A DNA stretch of 64,000 nucleotides from CAYMEV01 sp964389675 [NCBI: uncultured Candidatus Sumerlaeota bacterium] (lineage in GTDB: Bacteria > CAYMEV01): positions 1 through 64,000 of the forward strand of contig CAYMEV010000018.1 of assembly GCA_964389675.1 (NCBI GenBank), in the 5' to 3' direction. Shown piece by piece: positions 1-8,450 of the stretch (its first letter is position 1; each line of letters opens with the position of its first letter). The notes under the pieces were generated by a model. That model saw nothing but the letters and a program-made list of their open reading frames with translations, was not told the DNA's origin and ran no database searches. The translations under genes and the position numbers were made by a program.

Positions 1-15
1 GGGGATCAAGAAGAA

Positions 16-765
16 CTATGCAGTGGATACCGGTAAAGGAAATAGTATTAAATCCTGAGAAAAATTGATGGAAAATATTTTAATAAAAGGCGACAAAAAG
101 GTTGACACATACCGAAGGCCTTCAACAACAAGTGACTGCTCCCCTGCAAGCAAAGGTCTGCATTCAACCCAGCCTGTACAAATATCAGTCACTGAAAGAG
201 TATGAATACATGACCCGGATGTCCTGCCTCCATTATGTACAACAAAATCTATCTCCAGATAGCCTGGCTGAGGTCTGTCCCAGTCTCTAAACGTGCGGAC
301 TGGAATATTCTTTGACAATTTAGGTTTTGCACGCTTATTTTTTGATGGTTTTGCTTTTTTTCTCACAGACTTTAAAAGTCTATCTATAGTTGCAGGGCTT
401 ATATTAATCAGATGATGGCGCACAATTGGATCAAGATTAATATGGCCATGGGTCTCCATAGATTCTATTAATGCAGGCAGCACAGCTTTGAGACGCTTAC
501 CGCATATTCTGTCTGCGACTTCCCATATTACAGTTAATGCTTCACGGACAGCTTCGTCATAAATTCTGCATCCATATACCTCTTTGTCTGAAGTATGGTC
601 ACTTTTAAAAGATAGGATACGAATTGCGTGCTTTCTGTGGTACCCGGTTAGAAGAACAAATTCATCGATGATTTTAGTTTTATCTTCTTTACTGCAACTA
701 GAATATTGTTTTCTTAGTAGTTCAATAACTTCCGCTCTTGCTTTTTTGCTTATTTTCCCATGCAT
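16..765 (-). pseudogene. 3'-truncated rve-type (DDE integrase core) transposase
   Basis: The first ~217 residues read like transposases with an N-terminal helix-turn-helix region and an integrase catalytic core. The start carries the 'LTGYHRKHAIRIL' pattern and later 'YLEIDFVVHNGG', which holds the first catalytic Asp, then 'SVTDICTGW'. After 'VVEGLRY' (about position 110) the reading turns into unrelated low-complexity residues and stops. The second Asp and the Glu of the DDE triad, normally 80-100 residues further on, are missing from this frame. I read this as a gene cut by a deletion, frameshift or junction, not an active transposase. The start at 765 has an AGGAGG-like site about 10 bases upstream. 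IS family not assigned. Confidence 0.7.
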
Positions 766-780
766 TGTTGACCTCCTTTG

Positions 781-1024
781 ATAAAATATTTATGGTAACA
801 TTATTATGAGGCAACAACCGGCTCTTGGTAACAAAAATCATGAGTCAATGCGACACTGGCGAAATTTATAAATAGCCGGCGACGACAACTATAAATATCA
901 ATTTGGAAAAAGATGTTAGTTATTCAAGATAACTTTCTAACTTAAGGAGTATCTTGGATGATAAAAGACGAAATGGTAAGGAGTTTAATAAAAACAATGG
1001 ATAAAGCTCTGCAGTGAGCCCTTC
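781..1024. other. IS-flanked remnant without a clear gene
   Basis: About 240 bases between the rve-type transposase start and the left end of the IS3 element hold no recognisable gene. A 19-codon frame at 958-1017 (+) has a good ribosome-binding site (AAGGAG) and starts MIKDEMVRSL. It ends just before the IS3 end, so it may be the 5' stump of a gene interrupted by that insertion. No function can be inferred. Confidence 0.3.
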
Positions 1025-1070
1025 TGTCAATACACATTTTAAAAAAATTTAGGTGGATAGCTCCCATAAT

Positions 1071-1890
1071 TTATGCTGCCTTACTTTCCGGGCTTTTAGA
1101 AAAAGCCTTATAATAGATATCATCAGGCGTTGAATACTCTAAAGATTGATGAAATCTTGCAGAATTATAAAAACTAAAATACCTCTTAAGGGATTCTTTT
1201 AGATCTCCCATTGATTCATGATCATTTAAATAATTTTTCTCATACTTGACAGAACGCCAGAATCTCTCAATATATACATTATCAAGCGCTCTGCCGGCAC
1301 TGTCCATGCTTATCTGAATACCATTGTTCTCCAGGATGGATATAAATTTATCGGAAGTAAATTGGCTGCCCTGATCCGTATTAAATATAGATGGTACCCC
1401 ATATAAGCTAATAGCTTCCTCAAGTGCTTATATACAGAAATCTGTATCCATTGTATTTGATAGCTTCCAGGTTAACACCTTACGGCTGAAAATATCAATT
1501 ATTTAAGATAAACATAACCTCCTCTAAGCTTCAGATACGTTATATCGGTGCCCAAACTTAATTAGGAAGCCATATACACTTATCTCTAAGCAAATAGTCG
1601 TATTTTTTATGCATTTTGGAATGTTTATAGAGTTTTCTCTTTGGATATATAGCCCTAAGCCCAGCCTTTCTCATTATTCGCCGGAACTGTCTTCTGCTTA
1701 TTCCGAGATTACTCAATGCTTCAAAAATCTTTCTATGTCCATAGAATGGGTGTTTGTGAAGCTCCTATATTATGGCCTGCAATATTAAAAGCTCTATCTC
1801 TTTTGGATCTACCTGCTTCTTATAATAAAATGAGGATCTGCAGATCCCACGAAGATCGAACTGATGGGTTATTGTAAGCATCTTATTATC
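1071..1890 (-). pseudogene. IS3-family orfB transposase, broken
   Basis: Translation of the minus strand in pieces gives a recognisable IS3 orfB catalytic core: 'GTDITYLKL', 'IDIFSRKVL', 'NTDQGSQFTS' with the second Asp, and 'SMDSAGRALDNVYIERFWRS' with the catalytic Glu region. The pieces lie in different frames. I see a base missing in the TTTGGGCACC run near 1550 and a frame break near 1500. A GAA-to-TAA-type nonsense codon sits at 1428-1430, in what would be 'CIEALEEA'. The last 78 codons (1071-1307) remain open. The protein cannot be made whole. Confidence 0.8.
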
Positions 1891-1895
1891 CTTTT

Positions 1896-2204
1896 CTATA
1901 AGTCCGGCTCTGTACCGAATAGTTCCTTGTATTTTTTTTTAAGAAATTCTTTTTCTACCTGCAGCATGCCGATCTGGTTATATAGAGCTTCCATCTTCTT
2001 TTCTGTCTTTTCTTTTTCTTTATCGCTTTTTTTCTTGTTATCAAAGATGTCTGATGCTGATTCCAATAGCTGTTTCTTCCACTTTGTTATCATATTGGGA
2101 TGAACACCATGTATCTGTGCCAGTTCCTGAATAGTCTTCTCACCTCTTAAAGCTTCTAATGCCACTCTTGCCTTAAAATCATTGCTGTAATTCTTTTTGC
2201 TCAT
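1896..2204 (-). CDS. IS3-family transposase OrfA
   Basis: The 102-residue protein is a typical IS3 OrfA. An N-terminal helix-turn-helix domain (residues 1-50, 'YSNDFKARVALEAL', 'IHGVHPNMITKWKK') is followed by a leucine-zipper-like coiled coil rich in Lys and Glu (about 50-95). In this family OrfA binds the ends and is fused to OrfB by -1 frameshifting. A run of nine T on the plus strand (A9 in the coding sense, 1932-1940), close to the 3' end of orfA, is the likely slippery site. A GGAG-type ribosome site precedes the ATG. The gene is intact, but its partner orfB is decayed, so it is probably a relic. Confidence 0.85.
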   Translation of the reverse strand: MSKKNYSNDFKARVALEALRGEKTIQELAQIHGVHPNMITKWKKQLLESASDIFDNKKKSDKEKEKTEKKMEALYNQIGMLQVEKEFLKKKYKELFGTEPDL

Positions 2205-2323
2205 TGAATATCTCCTTTATTTTATATTTCTGGAGAAATCCACCTTGTCCATCAAAAATTTGTGTACAGATTTTAGGGCTCATTATAATATGACATCTTT
2301 TCCTCCTTGTTTAGAGGCGACAT

Positions 2324-3439
2324 CTATATTGGCACATAGGGTTTCTGCAATACTTTATTGATTTCTTCTATATAGGAAGATATTACAAATTTCCTATCAT
2401 ATAATTTCTCTACTTTTCTTCTGGCTGCTATACCCATATTCCTCTTTGCTGTATAATCTAACTTAATAAATAGCTCGATCTTTTTTACTAAATCATTAGA
2501 ATTTTTTGGTTCACAGAGATATCCACTTATACCATCATCAACGATCTCTTTGCATCCGGAGGTATTTGTTGCAATAGCCGGCCGCCCACATGCTGCACTC
2601 TCAAGGAGAACATTTGATATCCCCTCAGGATAGAATGTTGGATGAATTATACAATGCGACACCCTATAAAAGCTAATCACATCATCAACCCAATTATGAT
2701 ATTTAATAAGCCCCTTTCTTTCAAAAATAGATAATTTCTCCTCATAGTTATCTTCACAGAATCCTAATACGTGGAATTCAACAAAATGGTGTTTATGTTT
2801 TATTAGTTGTACTGCATCCAAGAACTCATCAATTCCCTTATCTTTTCTAATCCTTGAAACAAAAAGGAAAATAACCTGTTGTCCCATTGGGTAGTCCAGC
2901 AACCTGAAGTGTTGCAGATTCACCCCGGAACCTGGTGTCATCTTATACCTTTTTTTTATAATATTTTTTTTCTTAAAATATTTCAGATCCTGCTGTTTTT
3001 GAAAATAAACACAATTTGATTTTCTTAGTGCAATCCTATATAGATATGATAACAGAACTGATATAGCCCCGGCACCTACCATTGCAGAACCCATCCCGGT
3101 TATAGTAGCTATATGTGGCACTTTCATAAAGCGGCAGACCATCCCACCATATACATTTGGTTTAACTGTATAACTTAGAACAATATCAGGCTTTATGATC
3201 TTTATAATTCTTCTATATTTGTTCAGCAGTATCAGGTCTTTAATTGGATTGGTCCCGTGACGGTCCAGCCTGATATCTATGCATATGCATCCTATGTCTG
3301 CAAATTTATCTATAAGCGGACCATAGGGACAAGAAAGATATATATCATATCCAATTTCTAACAGTGATTCTACCAGTTCTTTTCTAAAATTGTAAATTGT
3401 ATAATCAAGATTTACAAGAAAAAGAATTTTGCCCTTCAA
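2324..3439 (-). CDS. GT4-family glycosyltransferase
   Basis: 371 residues, the usual length for a GT-B glycosyltransferase of family 4. The C-terminal half has the nucleotide-sugar-binding signature around residues 260-295 ('EGISNVLLESAACGRPAIAT'), and the N-terminal half starts with a short strand, 'ILFLVNLDYTIYNFRKEL'. The protein resembles CapM/PglA-type enzymes that extend lipid-linked sugars at the inner membrane. It is the last gene of the exopolysaccharide operon, 11 bases after the epimerase. The start is TTG preceded by GGGAG with good spacing. The gene is AT-rich compared with the proximal part of the operon. Sugar donor and acceptor are unknown. Confidence 0.85.
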   Translation of the reverse strand: MKGKILFLVNLDYTIYNFRKELVESLLEIGYDIYLSCPYGPLIDKFADIGCICIDIRLDRHGTNPIKDLILLNKYRRIIKIIKPDIVLSYTVKPNVYGGMVCRFMKVPHIATITGMGSAMVGAGAISVLLSYLYRIALRKSNCVYFQKQQDLKYFKKKNIIKKRYKMTPGSGVNLQHFRLLDYPMGQQVIFLFVSRIRKDKGIDEFLDAVQLIKHKHHFVEFHVLGFCEDNYEEKLSIFERKGLIKYHNWVDDVISFYRVSHCIIHPTFYPEGISNVLLESAACGRPAIATNTSGCKEIVDDGISGYLCEPKNSNDLVKKIELFIKLDYTAKRNMGIAARRKVEKLYDRKFVISSYIEEINKVLQKPYVPI

Positions 3440-3450
3440 TTATAACTCCC

Positions 3451-4311
3451 TTACTGTTCCAGGATTGAATCAATAAAATTTTTTATTTGATAATCTGTTT
3501 TATAATGGCTCATACTTTTTTCATATATAAGACTGGAAAACATCTTATTCAAGACTTTATTTTTTTTAATAAGATATTTTACAAGGCAATTTAATGATTT
3601 AACCATTTTGATTTTATGTCTATACTTGATCGCCAGGAGTCTTACCATTTCAGATGTATTCACGTATTCAGAATTTTGGGGAAAGAATAATCCATTCTCA
3701 TCATTATCAATAATCAGCCTTAGAAATTCACAAAAATTTTCAATATATATCATACTTCTCTGGTTCTCTATATATGGAAATATCGGTACATTTCTGGCAA
3801 GTTTAACAAGCCTGGAAAAATTACCTTTGCATCCCGGCCCATAAATGACAGGTGATCTGATGACAGCAACTTTATATCCTTCTGTTGCAAGCTCCCTGAT
3901 AGTGTTCTCCGCTTTCAATTTGGTGTAGCCATATATATCATTAGGACATGGCACAGTATTCCGATGAATAACACGGTGTGTTTCCCTTAGGCTTCCATAT
4001 ACAGCCATGCTGCTCATAAAAATAAATTGTCTTACTCCCTGACTTTTTGCAATGCTTGCGGTATCAGCAGCTAAATCACAGTTTATATTTACAAACAGTT
4101 CTTTATTTTTCCTATTCTTTTTATATGTGATTCCTGCAACATGAAATACCGTATTATATTGTGAAAAATCATGTTTAACCCATTCATCTGACTTCATATC
4201 AAGACTGTCAATGGAATATTTATCCTGCCATTTTTTTAAATAATTTTTGAACGACATTCCTATATAGCTGTTAATACCAGTAATTAATATCTTCTTTTTA
4301 AATTTATTCAT
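3451..4311 (-). CDS. NAD-dependent epimerase/dehydratase (extended SDR)
   Basis: I place the start at the ATG at 4311, inside the end of the upstream gene: the two share the 8 bases ATGAATAA. A longer upstream frame would run through the sugar transferase coding sequence. The 286-residue product opens with a Rossmann fold 'ILITGINSYIG' (the TGxxxxxG motif) and has the catalytic Tyr-x3-Lys as 'YGYTK', preceded by 'FMSSMAVYG'. This is an extended SDR acting on a nucleotide sugar. Pairs of such an epimerase with a small sugar transferase are common in capsule and O-antigen loci, where the epimerase makes the sugar that the transferase loads. The exact substrate cannot be read from sequence. Confidence 0.85.
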   Translation of the reverse strand: MNKFKKKILITGINSYIGMSFKNYLKKWQDKYSIDSLDMKSDEWVKHDFSQYNTVFHVAGITYKKNRKNKELFVNINCDLAADTASIAKSQGVRQFIFMSSMAVYGSLRETHRVIHRNTVPCPNDIYGYTKLKAENTIRELATEGYKVAVIRSPVIYGPGCKGNFSRLVKLARNVPIFPYIENQRSMIYIENFCEFLRLIIDNDENGLFFPQNSEYVNTSEMVRLLAIKYRHKIKMVKSLNCLVKYLIKKNKVLNKMFSSLIYEKSMSHYKTDYQIKNFIDSILEQ

Positions 4312-4912
4312 TGTCCTTAGATAATTTATTATCAATCTTCTTTGGCTTAAAAAGACCATAGATGGTACCAAAGAAGCATCTAATATCCATGCTGAGACTA
4401 ATATTAGATGCGTATTCCCCGTCAAGTTTGGCTTTAATGTGTATTGGAAGCTCTCTTCTGCCATATCTCTGTGCCCATCCTGCTAGACCTGCTGGTACGT
4501 CATTAGCACCATATTTATCCCTTTCTTTAATGAGATCATACTGATTCCACAGGGCAGGTCTTGGGCCAATAATACTCATATCCCCTCTAAGGATATTAAA
4601 CAACTGGGGAAGTTCGTCAAGAGATGTATTTCGTAAATATTTCCCTGTTCTTGTTAGCCAATTTTCGGGATCAACAAGAAGGTGGGTTGGTGTTTCGCTT
4701 GGTGTATCTGTTTTCATGGTGCGAAATTTATATATAATGAAATAGTTTTTATATATTCCAACCCGTTTTTGCTTAAAAATAATTGGCCCTTTCGTATCAA
4801 TCCTTATTAAAAAACTTATTAGCAAAAACAAAGGGAACATTACGATCAATGATATGAATGAAATTATTATATCAAATAGCCTTTTGATCCTTAGATACTT
4901 ACTTGCACTCAA
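4304..4912 (-). CDS. Priming sugar-phosphate transferase (PglC/WcaJ catalytic-domain type)
   Basis: 202 residues, the minimal phosphoglycosyltransferase fold. A single N-terminal membrane helix (about 12-36) is followed by 'KQKRVG', 'YKFRTMKT' and 'LDELPQLFNIL', then 'GDMSIIGPRPA' and 'GLAGWAQRYGRRELP'. Enzymes of this family move a sugar phosphate from a UDP-sugar to undecaprenyl phosphate, the first step of lipid-linked glycan assembly at the inner membrane. The start appears to be TTG (4910-4912), because the KRLFDII helix must lie near the N-terminus and no ATG fits. The gene sits 2 bases after the VanZ-like gene. It is a second priming enzyme in addition to the long form at 12617-13999. 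Confidence 0.88.
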   Translation of the reverse strand: MSASKYLRIKRLFDIIISFISLIVMFPLFLLISFLIRIDTKGPIIFKQKRVGIYKNYFIIYKFRTMKTDTPSETPTHLLVDPENWLTRTGKYLRNTSLDELPQLFNILRGDMSIIGPRPALWNQYDLIKERDKYGANDVPAGLAGWAQRYGRRELPIHIKAKLDGEYASNISLSMDIRCFFGTIYGLFKPKKIDNKLSKDNE

Positions 4913-4914
4913 AT

Positions 4915-5379
4915 TTATATCTGCCTATGATATTTTATCCTGGAATTCCTATTATAAATCAATGAATATAGCAATATACTAACCATCGATCCCAAAATAT
5001 CAATAGCAAAATCACTATATTCCCCACATCTTCCAGCAATAAATAACTGATGAATTTCATCAAAAAATGCATAAAATATGCAAAATAAAAGCGATAATAA
5101 GATAGATTTATTACTCATTATGTCCAAAGATAAGGCATTTATAACAAAAAACCCAAGAATAAAATAAGTAAGAAAATGAGCGATATTTCGCAGTAATAGT
5201 TCAATTTTTCTTAATTCTATCTCTATATTTGGCATTACAGTGTTGAACATAATAGCAATAAATTTTGTAACTCCATTGCTTAATTTTGATGACTCTGTCG
5301 CTGTCTGATGAGATAAATAGAATATAAATCCCATCCATATGATTACTAGAAACCAGGAAATTGCTTTTTTCTTATTCAT
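4915..5379 (-). CDS. VanZ-like membrane protein
   Basis: 154 residues with four predicted membrane helices. It has the VanZ-family pattern 'WMGFIFYLSHQ' near the start and 'FYAFFDEIHQLF' with 'GRCGEYSDFAIDILGS' in the second half. VanZ-like proteins are often embedded in polysaccharide and glycopeptide-resistance loci. Their biochemical role is not established beyond the teicoplanin phenotype of the founding member. The gene lies 24 bases after the PHP phosphatase gene within the operon and is markedly AT-rich, like the three genes downstream. A function in glycan assembly is inferred from position only. Confidence 0.8.
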   Translation of the reverse strand: MNKKKAISWFLVIIWMGFIFYLSHQTATESSKLSNGVTKFIAIMFNTVMPNIEIELRKIELLLRNIAHFLTYFILGFFVINALSLDIMSNKSILLSLLFCIFYAFFDEIHQLFIAGRCGEYSDFAIDILGSMVSILLYSLIYNRNSRIKYHRQI

Positions 5380-5403
5380 AAGATCAGATACAGCACTAAT
5401 AAT

Positions 5404-6210
5404 TTATTCCTCTTTTGAGAATATAATGGAGTGAAGCTTATTATACAGGAAATTTATGCTCTTCTGGAGAATGCTTGTATTGGGTTCAAAAGGAACAGCT
5501 TCCGGAAAAGCGGGTATGGGTTCATCATTCAGGACAGCCTGGGGATTGGCTATGAAGAGTGCTTTTGCTGTCTCCTCGCCATAGTTCTGCATAATGTGAT
5601 CATAGGCCTTCGAGAGTATTGGGGGCCTTTTCCTGGAGTGGGCATCGGATGATACGAAGTGCACCATATTGTGCTTTAACACCCTTGAGGCAAATTCCTT
5701 TGTTTTCTGATCAAATACTGCATCTGCGGTAAGCTGTATGAGGATACCTTTGTCAATGAAAGGAACAAGAATCTCAGGGTGTTCCTCAAAATAGTAGCAT
5801 CTCTCTGGGTGGGTTATTATGGGTATATATCCTTTTAGCTGTATTTTATAAAGAAGGTCCAGGATATTTGGCGGAAGCACATCCTCGGGAAGCTCAAGGA
5901 GGAAATAGCTTGAATTATTTATAAACAACGTTGGATCTTCGGGAATAAGGCGCTCTTCAAGATCTGATGTGAGGGCAATGTCACTGCCTATATAGAGATC
6001 GATCCCCCTAACCTTCTTACCAACTTTATTGTATGCATTCAGGATATCTTCGGGATGCGCATTCAGGTCCTTTGATTTATAACGGTGGGGCGTAAGGACT
6101 ATCTTCTTTATACCGTCCTTTTTTGCCATATTGAGAAGAAAGATGGATTCCTCCATTGAGCCCGGGCCGTCATCAAGGTTTGGAAGCAGGTGGGTATGTA
6201 GATCTATCAT
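5404..6210 (-). CDS. PHP-type protein-tyrosine phosphatase (CpsB/YwqE family)
   Basis: 268 residues. The PHP metal-binding motifs are in order: 'DLHTHLLPNLDDGP' at residues 3-16, 'LTPHRY', 'IGSDIALTSDL', 'IITHPERCYYF' and 'HFVSSDAHSRKRPP'. Members such as CpsB and YwqE are Mn-dependent phosphatases that dephosphorylate the tyrosine tail of the cognate BY-kinase and so control polysaccharide chain length and export. The start ATG overlaps the kinase stop by 4 bases (ATGA), which fits translational coupling of the kinase-phosphatase pair. The C-terminal ~35 residues are an extension of unknown role, and the low-GC part of the operon begins right after this gene. Confidence 0.92.
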   Translation of the reverse strand: MIDLHTHLLPNLDDGPGSMEESIFLLNMAKKDGIKKIVLTPHRYKSKDLNAHPEDILNAYNKVGKKVRGIDLYIGSDIALTSDLEERLIPEDPTLFINNSSYFLLELPEDVLPPNILDLLYKIQLKGYIPIITHPERCYYFEEHPEILVPFIDKGILIQLTADAVFDQKTKEFASRVLKHNMVHFVSSDAHSRKRPPILSKAYDHIMQNYGEETAKALFIANPQAVLNDEPIPAFPEAVPFEPNTSILQKSINFLYNKLHSIIFSKEE

Positions 6211-8447
6211 TTTATGCCTCCGTTGACTACCTCGGAGATATCCTCTCCGTATGTATAGTATTTATGGTAGTAGTTCTTGTATCTTCCCTTATAGTAGTAG
6301 TATGCGCTTCTTTCCATATCAACGCTGTTCAGGACTATGCCTGATATTTTGAGCTTCTCCAGGGTCAGCTTCTGTATGGCCCTGCTTACAATCTTCCGGC
6401 TGGTTTCGCCTCCCCTTACCACCAGTATGAGTGTATCGGTTATGTGGGCAATTATTGAAGGGTCTGTGACTGGTATTACAGGGGGAGCATCAAATATTAT
6501 GTGGTCAAATACCTTGGATGCATTCTCCACAAAGGAGACAAACTGGTCTGATATCAGCATCTCTGAGGGCTGTGGGGGTATCGGGCCTGAAAGCACTATA
6601 TATAGGTCGTCTATATCTGTCTTTTGTATTATCTTCTCTATTGGTATGCCTGATACTATATGGTTTACTATGCCGGATGTATTCTTCCTGTTGAAGATCT
6701 TGTATATCTTGGGTCTTCGAAGGTCAGTATCAACAAGGAGGGTCTTTTTTCCCATCTTGGCAAGGGTAATTGCCAGGTTTGTCGCTGTTGAGGTCTTGCC
6801 CTCCGATGGGAGGGATGAGGTAATCAGTATCTTTTTGGGTATTTTGGCTGTGGAGAGCAGGACAGCTGTCCGCAGGGTGCGGTAGGATTCGGATATGCTA
6901 ATCCTGGAGCGGAAGTGGGTAATCATCTCTACAGGGTAGTTTATATTTGGATCTGATTCATTGTCCCTCGAATAGCTGTATGAATAGCCGTAACCTTTCT
7001 TATAGGATGCTGATCTGGAGTATTTAGGAATAATGCCGAGTGTGGGTTCTTTAATAAATCTCTCTACATCATCGGGGGTTTTAAGGCTGTCATCCAGGTA
7101 TTCTATCATGAAGGCTGAAAGAAAGCCCACGCCGAATCCCAGCACAAGGCTTATGAGCATATTCATCCTGAGATTGGGGCTGGAGCGGTAGGAAGGAATC
7201 AGGGCTTTGTCCACAATACTGATGGAGTTTGATTTTATGGAGTCAAGCTGGGAGGATATCTCGGTCTCGCTCTGCCTTTGGAGAAGGACATCCATGACCT
7301 TTCTCTTGTTGTTTACTATGGAGAGAAGGTTCTGATATTCAACAGCATCTATATGGAGGGTCTGTGTCTCCTTCTTCTGGGCTTCAAGGACATTGTACAG
7401 CTGTTTTTCCTTCTGAAGAGCACTTTCATACTGGGCGCGGGCAGAGGATATTACCTTCTCTGCTGTATCCGCCACCTCTTTCTGAAGGTTCTGTTTTGCC
7501 TGGGATAGCTCCACTTCCAGCCGGCGGAGTTCGGGGTAATCGGGCTGGAACTTTTCTCTCATGGATTCTATTCTCTGCTCGAGGCTGTTTATGGTCTGCT
7601 TTATGCTGTTTACATTGGAGTTTCGAGCTACCTCATCGATCTGTTCCCGGGGGGTGTTTTTTATGGTATTATAGTAGGATTCCAGGGTTATCCGGTTTGT
7701 TACCGCCTGGGTATAATCGGCATTGAGCTTGCCCAGCTGTTCTATCAGTATGTTTGACCTGCCTTCCGAGAGGGATACTATGTCTTTGAGGCTTCCGTAT
7801 TCTATGAGCCTGGTCTCGGCCTCAGATATCTCCTTCTGCAGGGTCTGGAGCTGTCTTGAGATAAACTGGTTGGCTTGGACCGAAATATTGTATTTTCTTT
7901 CAATATCCAGGTTTATATACTCCTGGGCTATAGTGTCTGCAATAAGAGCGGACTTTACAGGATCAGGGTGGGTGAACTGAATCTTAAGTATATTGGTATT
8001 GCCGTCTCGAGATACGCTTATCCCGCCGAGGATAAAGGAGGCAGCGGCTTCGAGGGCTATTGCCGGGTCAGGGTTTTGCCTACTGGAGCGGAAAATGCTT
8101 CTTATGGTACCCATTATGGAAAAGCGCCTGGGAAGCCTGTCGCTGGCAAGGTTGAGCTTTTCAGCGACCCTGCGGGCCAGAGTCCGGCTTGTTATGAGCT
8201 TTACCTGGGTGTCAAAGAAGCTTTTGTTGTTTATATCAAAAAGTATGGCATCCTGTGAGGGAAGCATATTGGGGTTTGTCTTTTCAAAGTTCATGGTCGT
8301 TGTGGCTTTGTAGAGGGGTGTCTGTATATATGTATATATAAACGCTGTTGCGACAAAAAGGAATGTTATAAATCCTATAAGCTTCCTGTGGTTCTGTATC
8401 AGCCTGAGATAACTCAGTATATCGACTTCCTGTTCCTGTATATCCAT
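6207..8447 (-). CDS. Polysaccharide co-polymerase / BY-type tyrosine autokinase (Wzc-like)
   Basis: 746 residues in the classic Wzc layout. There is an N-terminal Wzz region with a first membrane helix (about 19-38), a long periplasmic coiled-coil section (about 150-400) and a second membrane helix (about 430-450). The cytoplasmic BY-kinase domain follows: Walker A 'PSEGKTS' near 547-553, Walker A' 'LLVDTDLRRP' near 570-579, and Walker B 'HIIFDAPPV' near 649-657. A C-terminal tyrosine cluster with about ten Tyr lies between 716 and 733. Such proteins regulate chain length and contact the Wza channel through cycles of tail phosphorylation. An AAGGAG site lies at the very end of the upstream dehydrogenase gene. 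The next gene encodes the matching phosphatase. Confidence 0.94.
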   Translation of the reverse strand: MDIQEQEVDILSYLRLIQNHRKLIGFITFLFVATAFIYTYIQTPLYKATTTMNFEKTNPNMLPSQDAILFDINNKSFFDTQVKLITSRTLARRVAEKLNLASDRLPRRFSIMGTIRSIFRSSRQNPDPAIALEAAASFILGGISVSRDGNTNILKIQFTHPDPVKSALIADTIAQEYINLDIERKYNISVQANQFISRQLQTLQKEISEAETRLIEYGSLKDIVSLSEGRSNILIEQLGKLNADYTQAVTNRITLESYYNTIKNTPREQIDEVARNSNVNSIKQTINSLEQRIESMREKFQPDYPELRRLEVELSQAKQNLQKEVADTAEKVISSARAQYESALQKEKQLYNVLEAQKKETQTLHIDAVEYQNLLSIVNNKRKVMDVLLQRQSETEISSQLDSIKSNSISIVDKALIPSYRSSPNLRMNMLISLVLGFGVGFLSAFMIEYLDDSLKTPDDVERFIKEPTLGIIPKYSRSASYKKGYGYSYSYSRDNESDPNINYPVEMITHFRSRISISESYRTLRTAVLLSTAKIPKKILITSSLPSEGKTSTATNLAITLAKMGKKTLLVDTDLRRPKIYKIFNRKNTSGIVNHIVSGIPIEKIIQKTDIDDLYIVLSGPIPPQPSEMLISDQFVSFVENASKVFDHIIFDAPPVIPVTDPSIIAHITDTLILVVRGGETSRKIVSRAIQKLTLEKLKISGIVLNSVDMERSAYYYYKGRYKNYYHKYYTYGEDISEVVNGGIK

Positions 8448-8450
8448 ATC

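Larger units (their letters stand above)
1025..2268 (-). mobile_element. IS3-family insertion sequence, degenerate
   Basis: The unit has IS3 architecture: a short orfA (1896-2204) followed by an orfB remnant (1071 to about 1890) on the minus strand. Its ends carry imperfect inverted repeats. The left end reads TACACATTTT...TTTAGGTGGATAGCTCC (1031-1063). The reverse complement of the right end reads TGTACACAAATTTTTGATGG then ACAAGGTGGATTTCTCC (2232-2268). No clear target-site duplication is visible, and the left end looks eroded. The exact ends are uncertain by a few bases. orfB lesions make the element non-autonomous. Confidence 0.75.

Noticed and set aside
102-290. 62-codon plus-strand frame
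   Set aside because: It lies antisense to the conserved part of the rve-type transposase and resembles no protein.
1864-2103. 79-codon plus-strand frame rich in Phe and Ser
   Set aside because: It is the reverse of the Lys-rich orfA coiled coil, a typical antisense artefact.
6337-8313. Several open frames of 60-180 codons on the plus strand opposite the tyrosine kinase gene
   Set aside because: They are antisense shadows of a clearly coding gene with all kinase motifs, and show no ribosome sites or recognisable families.
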